Positions 1 to 6,677 of a stretch of DNA of 15,845 nt are shown here, in pieces. Source of the stretch: Anaerolineae bacterium (lineage in GTDB: Bacteria; Chloroflexota; Anaerolineae; JAADDB01); contig WFQT01000063.1 of the NCBI GenBank assembly GCA_015486895.1, positions 1 through 15,845 of the forward strand, in the 5' to 3' direction. The translations under genes were made by a program, and so were the position numbers. Under the pieces are notes generated by a model. That model made no database searches, had not been told where the DNA came from, and saw nothing but the letters and a program-made list of their open reading frames with translations. Position 1 is the first letter of the stretch, and each line of letters opens with the position of its first letter.

Positions 1-190
1 AGCCAGGTTACAGAATAACACGGAATTTCACTGAATGTCCTCTGTATTCAGCCTTTTCTGTGTCTTTCCGTGTTTTTCCGTGGCTTTTTCTGTCCTATTT
101 GTAAAGATCGATTCGCTTTGAAATGAACCATGCCGAAAAATTGAAATCAGTGCAACCTGTGCAAATCTGTGGTTGCCTTTTTGGTTTTGG
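1..190. repeat. Degenerate palindromic repeat at the left edge
   Basis: Bases 1-85 form a nested imperfect palindrome: AGCCA (1-5) faces TGGCT (81-85), AACACGGAA faces TTCCGTGTT, and CTGAAT faces ATTCAG near the centre. The words ACAGAA, ACACGGAA and TTCAC occur in the same order as in the MITE-like element at 6250-6399. Bases 120-185 hold further words of this class (CAAATCTGTGG). This looks like a diverged or compound member of the same family. It may be cut by the window edge, and I see no terminal CTGGCG or flanking duplication here. I see no gene in 1-212. Confidence 0.5.
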
Positions 191-212
191 CTTGTCCTGA
201 TTAGGGGGAAAA

Positions 213-665
213 ATGGAATTTAGACAAGTGCCGCTTCATAAAAAGAAGCACATCGCTTTGGTTGCTCATGATAATAAAAAGGCTGACCTTCTGGAATGGG
301 CTGAATATAATAGGGACACACTTGCCCAACACCATCTTTATGCGACGGGAACTACCGGCGGTATTCTGGAAGAAGCTTTGAATTTGCCTATCACGAAGGT
401 TCAAAGTGGTCCCCTGGGAGGGGATCAACAGATAGGGGCCAAAATTGCAGGAGGCGAAATCGATTTCTTGGTTTTCTTCTGGGATCCATTGGAGCCGCTC
501 CCTCACGACCCAGATGTCAAAGCTCTCCTGAGGATAGCTCAGGTATGGAATATCTTAATCGCTTCCAATCGGGTTGTGGCAGATTTCATCATTTCTTCTC
601 CCCTCATGCAAGAGACATATCTGCGTAAAGTGCCGGTCCCCCGGAGTGGTTTAGAGCAACCTTAA
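213..665 (+). CDS. mgsA: Methylglyoxal synthase
   Basis: Methylglyoxal synthase converts dihydroxyacetone phosphate to methylglyoxal and phosphate, a cytoplasmic bypass of lower glycolysis that relieves sugar-phosphate build-up. At 150 residues it has the usual length of the family. Residues 12-20 (KHIALVAHD), the phosphate-binding segment YATGTTGG (43-50), and SGPLGGDQQ with the catalytic Asp at 71 are all present, followed by FFWDPL (88-93) and PHDPDVKALLR (97-107), which carries the active-site His98 and Asp101. It therefore appears catalytically complete. The ATG follows a purine-rich AGGGGGAA stretch at about 4 bases, a close but usable ribosome binding site. It stands alone on the plus strand and converges on the lipid kinase gene, with 49 bp between the stops. 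No terminator hairpin is visible in that gap. The identification rests on recalled family motifs and is very secure. Confidence 0.97.
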   Translation: MEFRQVPLHKKKHIALVAHDNKKADLLEWAEYNRDTLAQHHLYATGTTGGILEEALNLPITKVQSGPLGGDQQIGAKIAGGEIDFLVFFWDPLEPLPHDPDVKALLRIAQVWNILIASNRVVADFIISSPLMQETYLRKVPVPRSGLEQP

Positions 666-714
666 TCTGGATGCTCTGGAGCTATGATATTGACCGCTGG
701 CTTTCTTTGCTGCC

Positions 715-1653
715 TCACGATGGCGAGAGGATGTCTTGTAGCGGCCCGGCCGGAGCTAACACATTGAGACGTTGGGGATGCACCAGGATGTGAAAATCCT
801 TTTCGCCTTCGGTGAGCACCTCGCCGTCGGTGTGAGCCGGCAATGGGATGTTGGCATGGATGTCCAGCCGATGGCAGCGGCCTATTTTAACCGCGGGCTC
901 GTAAATATGGCGGCCGTTTATCGCTTTGGGAAGTAGTCTTAGGATGCCTAAACGACTGAGTCCCTGGGCGATGGTGTAATCCAACAAGCTGTCATCGACC
1001 TCTGCTTTGGGCGTTAGCCAGAAACTGCCACCCGCTTTCCGGCCGTTGCCTATGCTGATCAACAGCATGTCTTGGTCAAATTCATTTTCGTCATCGAGGC
1101 GTATTTTGACCTGGGGAATAGTATAGCTCTTCAAGGCTCGGAACACGGCGATCAGGTAGACAGCAGGGCCGTGGATGTGCCGGACAGCACGACTTTCCAC
1201 GTTTACCTGCGCCTCGAAACCGATGCCGGTGTTGTTAATGAAATAATGACCGTTAACCTGGCCTACATCTATGGGTCGAACATGGCCGGAACGGAGCAAA
1301 TCCATCCAGTCCGTCGTTTGTTGGGGGATGTTGAGCACCCCGGCCAGGTCGTTAGCCGAGCCAATGGGCAGGATGCCCAACACCGGTAGCTCTGCCGGCG
1401 TGAGCTCCGCAGTTAGTAATCCGTTCACTACCTCATTTAGGGTGCCATCGCCGCCGGCAGCAATTACTAATTGGTAACTGGCCCGTGCCGCGCGTTGAGC
1501 TAAAGTAATAGCTTGCTTGGGTCGCTCCGTTTGCCAGACGTGATAAGCAATGCCTGCTGCGTCCAGCGCTGCCCGGAAAGGCTGCCAACGAGTCTGAGCT
1601 CGGTATCGATCGGCGGCCGGATTGAGAATTACCAGCAAAGGTTTCAGCGTCAT
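715..1653 (-). CDS. YegS/DgkB-type diacylglycerol (lipid) kinase
   Basis: This is a 312-residue soluble lipid kinase of the diacylglycerol kinase catalytic-domain family (DgkB/YegS/BmrU group), which phosphorylates diacylglycerol or a related lipid at the inner face of the membrane using ATP. The N-terminal LLVILNP (6-11) is the family's opening strand, GGDGTLNEV (67-75) is the nucleotide-binding signature, and GILPIGSANDLA (93-104) is the second conserved block. GIGFEAQV and, near the C-terminus, HTDGEVL complete the pattern. The length is typical for the family. The start is supported by AGGAG about 7 bases before the ATG. It stands as a single gene: the nearest upstream gene on the same strand ends about 430 bp away across a repeat-bearing spacer. 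Substrate (diacylglycerol, undecaprenol, ceramide or other) cannot be told from sequence, so I give no gene symbol. Confidence 0.92.
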   Translation of the reverse strand: MTLKPLLVILNPAADRYRAQTRWQPFRAALDAAGIAYHVWQTERPKQAITLAQRAARASYQLVIAAGGDGTLNEVVNGLLTAELTPAELPVLGILPIGSANDLAGVLNIPQQTTDWMDLLRSGHVRPIDVGQVNGHYFINNTGIGFEAQVNVESRAVRHIHGPAVYLIAVFRALKSYTIPQVKIRLDDENEFDQDMLLISIGNGRKAGGSFWLTPKAEVDDSLLDYTIAQGLSRLGILRLLPKAINGRHIYEPAVKIGRCHRLDIHANIPLPAHTDGEVLTEGEKDFHILVHPQRLNVLAPAGPLQDILSPS

Positions 1654-1929
1654 TGTTATCTCCTTTTGGCGTTTAGCGGAGAAATGTCCCCGGCGTGTCT
1701 CTCATCGCTTACCGGCGGAAGCCTATGATGTTTTTTAGTTTCGGTGAGAATTGACATATTTTATGAGAGTGTGCGGTAACAAAATGAAATTATATAGCTC
1801 TCCAGCCTGTGTTGTCAAAAACAGGTTACTACCATAGCCTAAACGGTAAACACCCTTTGTGTTGTACCTCATCTCTGTGCTCGATGGCGGGCGGCAGGTT
1901 GGCTGCGGCTATCACTCTTCCCTAAATCT

Positions 1930-2066
1930 GTAGGGCAGGTTGGCGGCTGGGTAAGCAAAACCACCGTTTTGACCTGAACTGGCTCCTCAGCCAGAATCAA
2001 TTTGAACATAGATCCTTAGCCGACTACCTGCCGCTCTGGACCTACGTCGTAACCAATCTGCCCTAC
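1930..2066. repeat. Inverted-repeat element in the 1654-2080 spacer
   Basis: GTAGGGCAGGTTGG (1930-1943) and CCAATCTGCCCTAC (2053-2066) are inverted copies matching at 13 of 14 positions, with about 110 bp between them. A third related word, GGCAGGTTGGC, lies just upstream near 1890. A central 6-bp stem with a 4-base loop (CTGGCT / AGCCAG, 1979-1994) sits inside. This resembles a small non-autonomous element. I see no clear target duplication at its ends and no ORF worth calling. The rest of 1654-1929 is the 5' region of the lipid kinase gene and shows no promoter I can defend. Confidence 0.5.
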
Positions 2067-2080
2067 GACTGCGCTTGGTT

Positions 2081-2908
2081 TTACCGAGGGGGTGCTTCGG
2101 GACGTGTGGCGGCGAAGTCAGGATAGCGCCAGAGGAGAGTGTCAAAGATGTACACTGTGGCACCAGCATCCTGGCAAAGTCGTACGTCTTCCCAACTGTG
2201 CAGGCCGCCGGCGGCAGCTAACGGCACATTGGGGCCGACAGCTTCCCGCACCTGGCGCAGCATCCTGCAAGTCAAAGGGAGCAGCGCCGGCGCGTAAAGG
2301 CCTCCGCTGTGGACTTGATCATTTTCGCCGGGGAGCTCTCCCACTGGCGGTGCGGCAACTACCAGCAGATCAGCACCCGCCTCAGTGACGGCGACACTCC
2401 AGGACGCGGCGGCGTAGAGCGGGAGCGCCGCTAACAGAGGCCAATCGGCCTGTCGTGCCCCGGCAACCGCCTGCAAGTAAGCAGAAAGGGAAATCCCTGG
2501 GGCCGGGGTCAGCCAGAGCGCCTCCGCTTCCGGCAAATATTGGCGCACTTCTTCCTGGACAGCAGGTAAATTGCCGCCACCGGTGACTTGCAGTGCCACG
2601 ATGAGCGGCTGCCGGGCAGCTAAGGCACGCCAGCGTCGCTGTAGGCGCTTCAGCCAACGGTTGATGTGGCTCGCCGGTTGGCGGGGTCGGTATAATGCTG
2701 CCGCCGGCCTTTCTACTAAAGCTGCGGGTATCACCTGCTCAGAGAGTGGCCACAATGGCGTTGTCACACCGCCCCAGCCAACCACACTGCTTCTCGGCAC
2801 TGCTTCTCCCAGTGGTCCGAAGCTGGGTGCCGGCAGTAACGGTGGATCTAACAGCAGTTCCTGCTTGTGAACACCGAACAGCTCAAGCGGTGGCAGCCAA
2901 TCTGTCAT
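2081..2908 (-). CDS. PyrD-like (class 1B dihydroorotate dehydrogenase-like) protein, degenerate
   Basis: This 275-residue protein aligns by eye with class 1B dihydroorotate dehydrogenase, an FMN TIM-barrel enzyme of pyrimidine synthesis. Matching landmarks in order are SFGPLGE (29-35, family ASGTFG), TTPLWP (49-54, family TTLEP), GGLYAPAL (202-209, family GGLSGPAI) and AAGGLHSWED (232-241, family GMGGI..ED), the last two forming the FMN phosphate end. Catalytic and substrate motifs are missing: the NxSCPN block corresponds to LTPAPG (133-138), the lysine of LIVKLSPN is absent from LLAALPLY (158-165), and the TKGTT lysine is replaced. It is shorter than the usual ~300 residues. Its ATG overlaps the upstream PyrK-like stop (ATGA), so the two are translationally coupled. 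I infer a paralogue that may keep the barrel and perhaps FMN, but is unlikely to oxidise dihydroorotate. Confidence 0.7.
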   Translation of the reverse strand: MTDWLPPLELFGVHKQELLLDPPLLPAPSFGPLGEAVPRSSVVGWGGVTTPLWPLSEQVIPAALVERPAAALYRPRQPASHINRWLKRLQRRWRALAARQPLIVALQVTGGGNLPAVQEEVRQYLPEAEALWLTPAPGISLSAYLQAVAGARQADWPLLAALPLYAAASWSVAVTEAGADLLVVAAPPVGELPGENDQVHSGGLYAPALLPLTCRMLRQVREAVGPNVPLAAAGGLHSWEDVRLCQDAGATVYIFDTLLWRYPDFAATRPEAPPR

Positions 2909-3672
2909 TTTCGCCTCCGTCGCAAGTAATCGTGGCTGAAGTTGAATACTGGGCCATCTGTTACAAGAGAGAGAGTGCCTCTTTCCGTGGGGAGGCGCTC
3001 TTCCTCTGCCAGCCCTAAACCGTGTTGTAATAGGTCAGGCAGTAAAACTTGGATCTCCCTGGTGGCTAGCCAGGGTCGTTGTGCTAACTGCCATGCCAAA
3101 TCATGAAACCAGGTGCTTTCGCCGGCCATGAAAGTCGCGTCGGCCCATTGTAAAGCAGCGTCTAATTCAACTTCTCGTTGCCATTGATCAGGAGCATAAA
3201 CCTGATACTCGACGGCCGGAGCCGGAGCAAAAGGGGGCTGCCAGGAATTGTTGTCCGCTTCCACCCAGAGAAGGACAGAAAGTCGAGGGGATAACGGCTG
3301 CAGCCAGGTGAAAAGGTGCGGCAATGCAGAAGGACGGGCTAATAGGAAAAGGTTGTGGCTGTCGTTTGGCAAAGAGAAGCCATGGCCCCGCGGTGTTGTC
3401 ACGTGCACGCGCTTGCCAATGGCGGCGAAACGGCTTAAATCTGACAGCCAAGGGTCACTGTCCGGGCAAAGCGAAATGGTGAAGAATGGCTCCTGGTAAG
3501 TCAGGGGCAGCACCGCTCGGGGTAAGTAGGGGTCCCATCCCGCGGCCGGGTAGAGGAGGACAAACTGTCCCGGTGTCCAGCTTTTCCATGGCCAGTCCAG
3601 GCGAAACTGCAGCCAGTGGGAGGAACCGTATTGATGCTGTCCGGCCAAACGAGCCCAATTTGTTTTTACCAC
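2905..3672 (-). CDS. PyrK-like electron-transfer subunit lacking the [2Fe-2S] cysteines
   Basis: This 255-residue protein has the order of PyrK, the FAD/[2Fe-2S] subunit that links dihydroorotate dehydrogenase B to NAD. TPGQFVLLYP (33-42) matches the first FAD-domain strand, LPRAVLPL (50-57) sits where the RPFS flavin motif is expected, TTPRGHGF (92-99) matches GPLGxGF, and the C-terminus keeps DGPVF (239-243). The Gly-rich NAD-domain entry is replaced by FLLARPSALPHL (109-120). In PyrK, DGPVF is preceded by CxxxxCxxC...Cx; here the equivalent positions appear to be His217, Ala222, Glu225 and Val237, so all four cluster ligands are lost. The only cysteine in the protein is Cys69. The GTG start overlaps the Crp gene's TAA and has GAGGAG upstream. 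Downstream it overlaps the PyrD-like gene by 4 bases. Redox function is doubtful; conserved pairing suggests a retained complex. Confidence 0.72.
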   Translation of the reverse strand: MVKTNWARLAGQHQYGSSHWLQFRLDWPWKSWTPGQFVLLYPAAGWDPYLPRAVLPLTYQEPFFTISLCPDSDPWLSDLSRFAAIGKRVHVTTPRGHGFSLPNDSHNLFLLARPSALPHLFTWLQPLSPRLSVLLWVEADNNSWQPPFAPAPAVEYQVYAPDQWQREVELDAALQWADATFMAGESTWFHDLAWQLAQRPWLATREIQVLLPDLLQHGLGLAEEERLPTERGTLSLVTDGPVFNFSHDYLRRRRK

Positions 3673-4370
3673 GTCTCCTCGGCTAATGCATGGAGCGTCT
3701 CAATATCACAGATTAAAATGCGGCCTTGTTCTGTACACACAAGGCCGTTCTTGCGCAATTCGCTCATGACCCGGATAGCCGTCTCGACGGTGGTGCCAGT
3801 CATGTCCGCCAGGTCTTGCCGTGTCAGTGGGATGTCCAGTAAGATACCATTCTCCAGTTCCCGGCCGATGGCGTTACTCAGTTTGAGTAATATGCGGATA
3901 ATGCGCTGGCGTACCCGGTCGACGGCTAAGCTTTGCACCAAGTCGCTGACGGTATGTAAGCGGCGGCTTAAGTCGCGGATAATGCTATAAGAGACAGCGG
4001 GATAGGTGCGCAATAAGAGAGAAAAACGCTCTTTACCCATGGTGAGAACGGTAACGTTATCCAGAGCTTGGGCAGAAGATGTGTAAGCGCATTCCTGAAA
4101 GAGAGCAATGTCGCCTAATAAACGGCCGACGCCCACAACGGCCAGGACAACATCCCGGCCGGTTGCAGAATGGCGCACCAGCTTGACTTCGCCCTCCCAG
4201 ACGATATAGAGAGCCGTGGGCATATCCCCTTCAAAGAAGATATACTTGCCCCGTTGGAGATGATACATGGAGACAAATTGAGAGATTTGCAGCCAATCTG
4301 CTTCGCCTATCTCAGAGAACAATGGTACCCGTTCTGCTACAGCCGCTAAGGTAAGCGTTGTTGTTTTCAT
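3666..4370 (-). CDS. Crp/Fnr-family transcriptional regulator
   Basis: This 234-residue protein has the two-domain Crp/Fnr plan. A cyclic-nucleotide-binding-type beta-barrel occupies about residues 15-125 (PLFSEI, GKYIFFEGD at 41-49, LYIVWEGEVKLV at 54-65, GDIALFQECAYTSSAQA at 86-102). A dimer helix follows at about 125-160, then a C-terminal winged helix with the helix-turn-helix LTRQDLADMTGTTVETAIRV (182-201). In cAMP-binding members the GDIAL block is followed by an Arg-Ser/Thr pair for the phosphate; here that stretch is AYTSS, so cAMP binding is unlikely. The N-terminal cysteines of FNR-type iron-sulfur sensors are also absent, so the signal is unknown. It is the first gene of an operon with the PyrK-like and PyrD-like genes, with overlapping stop/start codons. 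A good promoter lies about 80 bp upstream. Confidence 0.93.
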   Translation of the reverse strand: MKTTTLTLAAVAERVPLFSEIGEADWLQISQFVSMYHLQRGKYIFFEGDMPTALYIVWEGEVKLVRHSATGRDVVLAVVGVGRLLGDIALFQECAYTSSAQALDNVTVLTMGKERFSLLLRTYPAVSYSIIRDLSRRLHTVSDLVQSLAVDRVRQRIIRILLKLSNAIGRELENGILLDIPLTRQDLADMTGTTVETAIRVMSELRKNGLVCTEQGRILICDIETLHALAEETW

Positions 4371-4453
4371 TTGGCCCTCTGTTCAACGGAGAACATTTGT
4401 CTTATCCCATGGTCAAGAAATAGCCTCGCTACTAATGACCGGTGCGCTTAAAC

Positions 4454-4482
4454 ATTATACATGAAAGTTCTGGGAAATCCAA
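4454..4482 (-). promoter_or_regulatory. Sigma-70-type promoter of the Crp/Fnr operon
   Basis: On the minus strand TTGGAT (4482-4477) is followed after exactly 17 bases by TATAAT (4459-4454), a perfect -10 box with a half-matched -35. The transcript would start near 4447 and carry a leader of roughly 75 bases before the ATG. A semi-palindrome CTTGACCATGGGATAAG lies in the leader near 4400-4420 and could be an autoregulatory operator, but its half-sites are imperfect and I cannot tie it to a known consensus. Confidence 0.6.
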
Positions 4483-4528
4483 GGGGATAATATGGAAAAA
4501 ACACGATATCATCTCTCTGGCCGTTAGC

Positions 4529-4789
4529 CTAACCGCCAGCAATGGGTGGGAAGATGCCTATTTCATCCCTTGGCTGTAACACGGTATCATCATGGCGCAG
4601 GCGTCCGTTGACATATACCAGTTTAACCTCTTTCCGGGGCAGATTTAGTCGGCGCAGGAGGTCGGCAATGGTTGCACCGGCTTCTAACTCCACCGGCAAC
4701 GCCTCCCCGATACCCAAATGTGGGTACAAATCACGCAATGTAGCGAAAAGTTTAACATTAACTTCTATTTTTTGCTTATCTTCCATCAT
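4529..4789 (-). CDS. MoaD/ThiS-like sulfur-carrier protein
   Basis: This is an 86-residue beta-grasp protein of the MoaD/ThiS family. KIEVNVKLFATLRDL (7-21) is the typical opening, LVYVNGR (57-63) and LQPRDEIGIFPPIAGG (71-86) the typical close, and the chain ends exactly in the Gly-Gly needed for adenylation and thiocarboxylation. MoaD proteins supply the dithiolene sulfurs of molybdopterin, which also holds tungsten. Two Met codons open the ORF; the first is chosen because AAGGAAGAG precedes it at about 10 bases. It lies downstream of the radical SAM gene on the same strand, 233 bp away, which suits a dedicated carrier for a molybdo- or tungstoenzyme. The enzyme itself is not in the window. 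ThiS-like or other sulfur-donor roles remain possible, so I give no gene symbol. Confidence 0.88.
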   Translation of the reverse strand: MMEDKQKIEVNVKLFATLRDLYPHLGIGEALPVELEAGATIADLLRRLNLPRKEVKLVYVNGRLRHDDTVLQPRDEIGIFPPIAGG

Positions 4790-4807
4790 GTTGGATTTCT
4801 CTTCCTT

Positions 4808-4881
4808 GAAAATAGCCCCCCGCCCCCCAATTCTGGGGGTGTGTTGCTCCCCTCCAAGGTTGGGGGATAGGGGGCGTTTTC
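4808..4881. repeat. G/C-run palindromic element between the radical SAM and MoaD genes
   Basis: Bases 4808-4830 (starting GAAAA, with GCCCCC and CCCCCAA runs) are matched in inverted orientation by 4860-4881 (TTGGGGG through GTTTTC), an imperfect terminal inverted repeat of about 22 bp. Inside the left arm, CCCCCA-ATTC-TGGGGG (4824-4839) forms its own hairpin. The whole looks like a small intergenic palindromic element rather than coding DNA. It occupies the gap between two genes that I would otherwise expect to be contiguous. Confidence 0.6.
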
Positions 4882-4895
4882 ATCCGCTGTGGTGT

Positions 4896-4921
4896 GCCTG
4901 TCTGCGTGCCCGCAGACAGGC
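4896..4921. repeat. Perfect 11-bp stem-loop (REP-like)
   Basis: GCCTGTCTGCG (4896-4906) and CGCAGACAGGC (4911-4921) are perfectly complementary with a TGCC loop. There is no T-run on either side, so it is not a canonical intrinsic terminator, although it could still stall transcription or protect the 3' end of the radical SAM message. A REP-type repeat is the likelier reading. Confidence 0.65.
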
Positions 4922-5022
4922 CGCAGGCCCATGCTGACTCCTCTACAAAGTGAGGGAAAGATCAAAAGGTGGACGGGGGTTAGGTGCCGAAGCAGAGGCA
5001 TGACTTCGCCTCCATCCGAAAA

Positions 5023-6219
5023 CTATGGGCATTTGATGATGTCCTGAGCCCAGAGACAATCGGCACAGGAAGGGTTCCAGCCCCAGCAACCCTCATTTTC
5101 TTCCCGCAAGTCGCAAGTTTCCCGCAAATCACAATCAGGACAGGAAGGGAAATGGAAAGCGCTCACTTCGCTGCGGAATTGGGTGTACTCTTCTGACATC
5201 CAAATTTCTGCTAGTGTTTGCTTGTTGACGTTGCCCAACACATAACGGGTAACGTTCTTGCGTCGCCCATCCAAAGCATAATAGGCATAGTTGTGGGAGA
5301 GAGCATAGCAGGGTACTACGCCACCATCCCACCCCACGACCGTGGCTCGATCTTGGATGAACTTGCAGCGTCGCTCAGCACTCCAGTGCATACGAGGCAG
5401 ATCCACCGTACACCAAAACATCCAATCCTCATCGCTGACGGGCCAACTGGTCTTGTCTGGAGGCAGTAATGGTGGCTGAGGCTCATAGCCGTAGAGCGCT
5501 TCATCTCGTAGCTCTTCAGTGTAAGCTAAAACGTTCGTTACTATCAGGCGAGAAGCGTGTAAGTCTGCCATGAGTTTCGGCATGGCCGGCAAATCCTTTA
5601 AATTACTCTTCATGGCGACGAATTCAATTTCTAATGTGGGGTAGCGAGTGCCTGTTTCCTCTTTAATTTTGTTGAAGAGCTCTAAGTTACGTAGTACCTT
5701 CAGTAGAGAAACATCACGGATGCTCTCGAAGGTCTCCGGCCTGGCACCATCTAACGAAACGACTAACCTGGTAACACCTAATTCGATAAGGCGGCGGATT
5801 CGCTTTTCGGTTAGCAAAGTACCATTACTGGCTAAAGTCACTGTATAGTCGTGCTTTTTCATTGCTGCAATCATTTCGAAGATGTGGGGATGGGAAAGGG
5901 GCTCGCCGAAGCCGGCAAAAACCACCTCGTGTAGCTGAGGCAGGTCACCGACTTGCCCGGCAATCCGTTCAAAGGTCTCCATTTTCATCGCGGCCCAGGG
6001 ATCATCCCAGACATTGCGCACACAAGTCAGGCAATGCAAATTGCACTGGGTGGTGGGCTCAATGTATAGTTTGCGGACATCAGGCCGCCGGGGATAAAGC
6101 ACGATGCCGTTTTCCGACTCATCCACCCAGAATTCGGCCCCTGCCTTTAAATTGCGTCTGTGGAGGAAGTCCTCCGGTAAAGCAAGATGAACTCCATCTT
6201 GCAGAGAAATTTTACCCAT
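5023..6219 (-). CDS. AbrB-like/radical SAM/SPASM protein, probable metallo-cofactor maturase
   Basis: This 398-residue protein opens with an AbrB/SpoVT-like segment (about 1-47: GKISLQDGVHLALPEDF then LKAGAEFWVDESENGIVLYP). The radical SAM core follows: CNLHCLTC gives Cys59, Cys63 and Cys66 in the CxxxCxxC pattern for the [4Fe-4S]/SAM cluster, and GFGEP (103-107) is the SAM-binding GGEP-type motif. The C-terminal third is a SPASM-type region with cysteines at 285, 304, 360, 363, 369, 378, 385, 388 and 397, enough for two auxiliary clusters. From memory, AbrB-radical SAM-SPASM proteins of this plan accompany aldehyde:ferredoxin-oxidoreductase-like tungsten enzymes and are named as their cofactor maturases; the MoaD-like gene downstream fits. 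No such enzyme is encoded here, so that role is inference. AAAGGAG sits 6 bases before the ATG. Confidence 0.85.
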   Translation of the reverse strand: MGKISLQDGVHLALPEDFLHRRNLKAGAEFWVDESENGIVLYPRRPDVRKLYIEPTTQCNLHCLTCVRNVWDDPWAAMKMETFERIAGQVGDLPQLHEVVFAGFGEPLSHPHIFEMIAAMKKHDYTVTLASNGTLLTEKRIRRLIELGVTRLVVSLDGARPETFESIRDVSLLKVLRNLELFNKIKEETGTRYPTLEIEFVAMKSNLKDLPAMPKLMADLHASRLIVTNVLAYTEELRDEALYGYEPQPPLLPPDKTSWPVSDEDWMFWCTVDLPRMHWSAERRCKFIQDRATVVGWDGGVVPCYALSHNYAYYALDGRRKNVTRYVLGNVNKQTLAEIWMSEEYTQFRSEVSAFHFPSCPDCDLRETCDLREENEGCWGWNPSCADCLWAQDIIKCP

Positions 6220-6249
6220 AGGTACTCCTTTCCATGATTCTTTTAGAAT

Positions 6250-6399
6250 CTGGACTCTGGCGTTTTTATTTTAGCCACAGAAAAACACGGAACTTCACAG
6301 ATTTGGGTTGAAAAGCAAAGAGAAATCTGTGTTAGTCCGTGCAATCTGTGGTGAAAATAATTAGGTCGAGCCTAAAACGTCATTTCCGCCAGGCTCCAG
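6250..6399 (+). mobile_element. MITE-like element, copy 1 (150 bp)
   Basis: The element has terminal inverted repeats of 13 bp matching at 11 positions: CTGGACTCTGGCG (6250-6262) and CGCCAGGCTCCAG (6387-6399). TTTTAGCC/GGCTAAAA-type blocks follow further in. It is flanked by a perfect 7-bp direct repeat, TTAGAAT (6243-6249 and 6400-6406), the footprint of transposition. Inside, CCACAGA, ACACGGA and CACAGATTT on the left are mirrored in nested order by AAATCTGTG, TCCGTG and TCTGTGG on the right, so the whole element can fold into one long hairpin. No ORF is present. It is about 88% identical to the copy at 14342-14479, in opposite orientation, apart from a 12-bp indel. Confidence 0.85.
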
Positions 6400-6441
6400 T
6401 TAGAATTAGTAGTGGTTGACTACTTCCTCATTAAGTGCTTG

Positions 6442-6489
6442 GCGATTAATAGTCGCTACTACAAGCTGCCCAGTCCGTCTTCGCGGACT
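6442..6489. repeat. REP-like double stem-loop
   Basis: Two small hairpins lie in tandem: GCGATTAATAGTCGC (6442-6456) and AGTCCG-TCTTCG-CGGACT (6472-6489). The second is a perfect 6-bp stem with a 6-base loop. They lie downstream of the VIT transporter gene on its transcribed strand but lack a T-run. The rest of 6407-6677 shows nothing I can assign. Confidence 0.45.
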
Positions 6490-6677
6490 AATTTGAGTTA
6501 TGAGCATTCTTCAAATCGCGTTATAAAATAGCACAGCTTGCCGGTAGGGCCAAATGGTAACAGAAACGGATTGGCTCAGATTGTTGGGCGAGGTCTGGGA
6601 GGAAAATAGAGAGTAAAGTGGTTTCCAGGGTGATAGCAAAGGAAGCCGGCTTTAATACTCGCCGGAGATGGGAAGGG

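Noticed and set aside
4896..4921. Intrinsic terminator for the radical SAM gene
   Set aside because: The stem is perfect but no T-run follows on either strand.
4786..5001. ORF of 71 codons between the radical SAM and MoaD genes
   Set aside because: It runs through palindromic repeats, has no ribosome binding site and no recognisable protein pattern.
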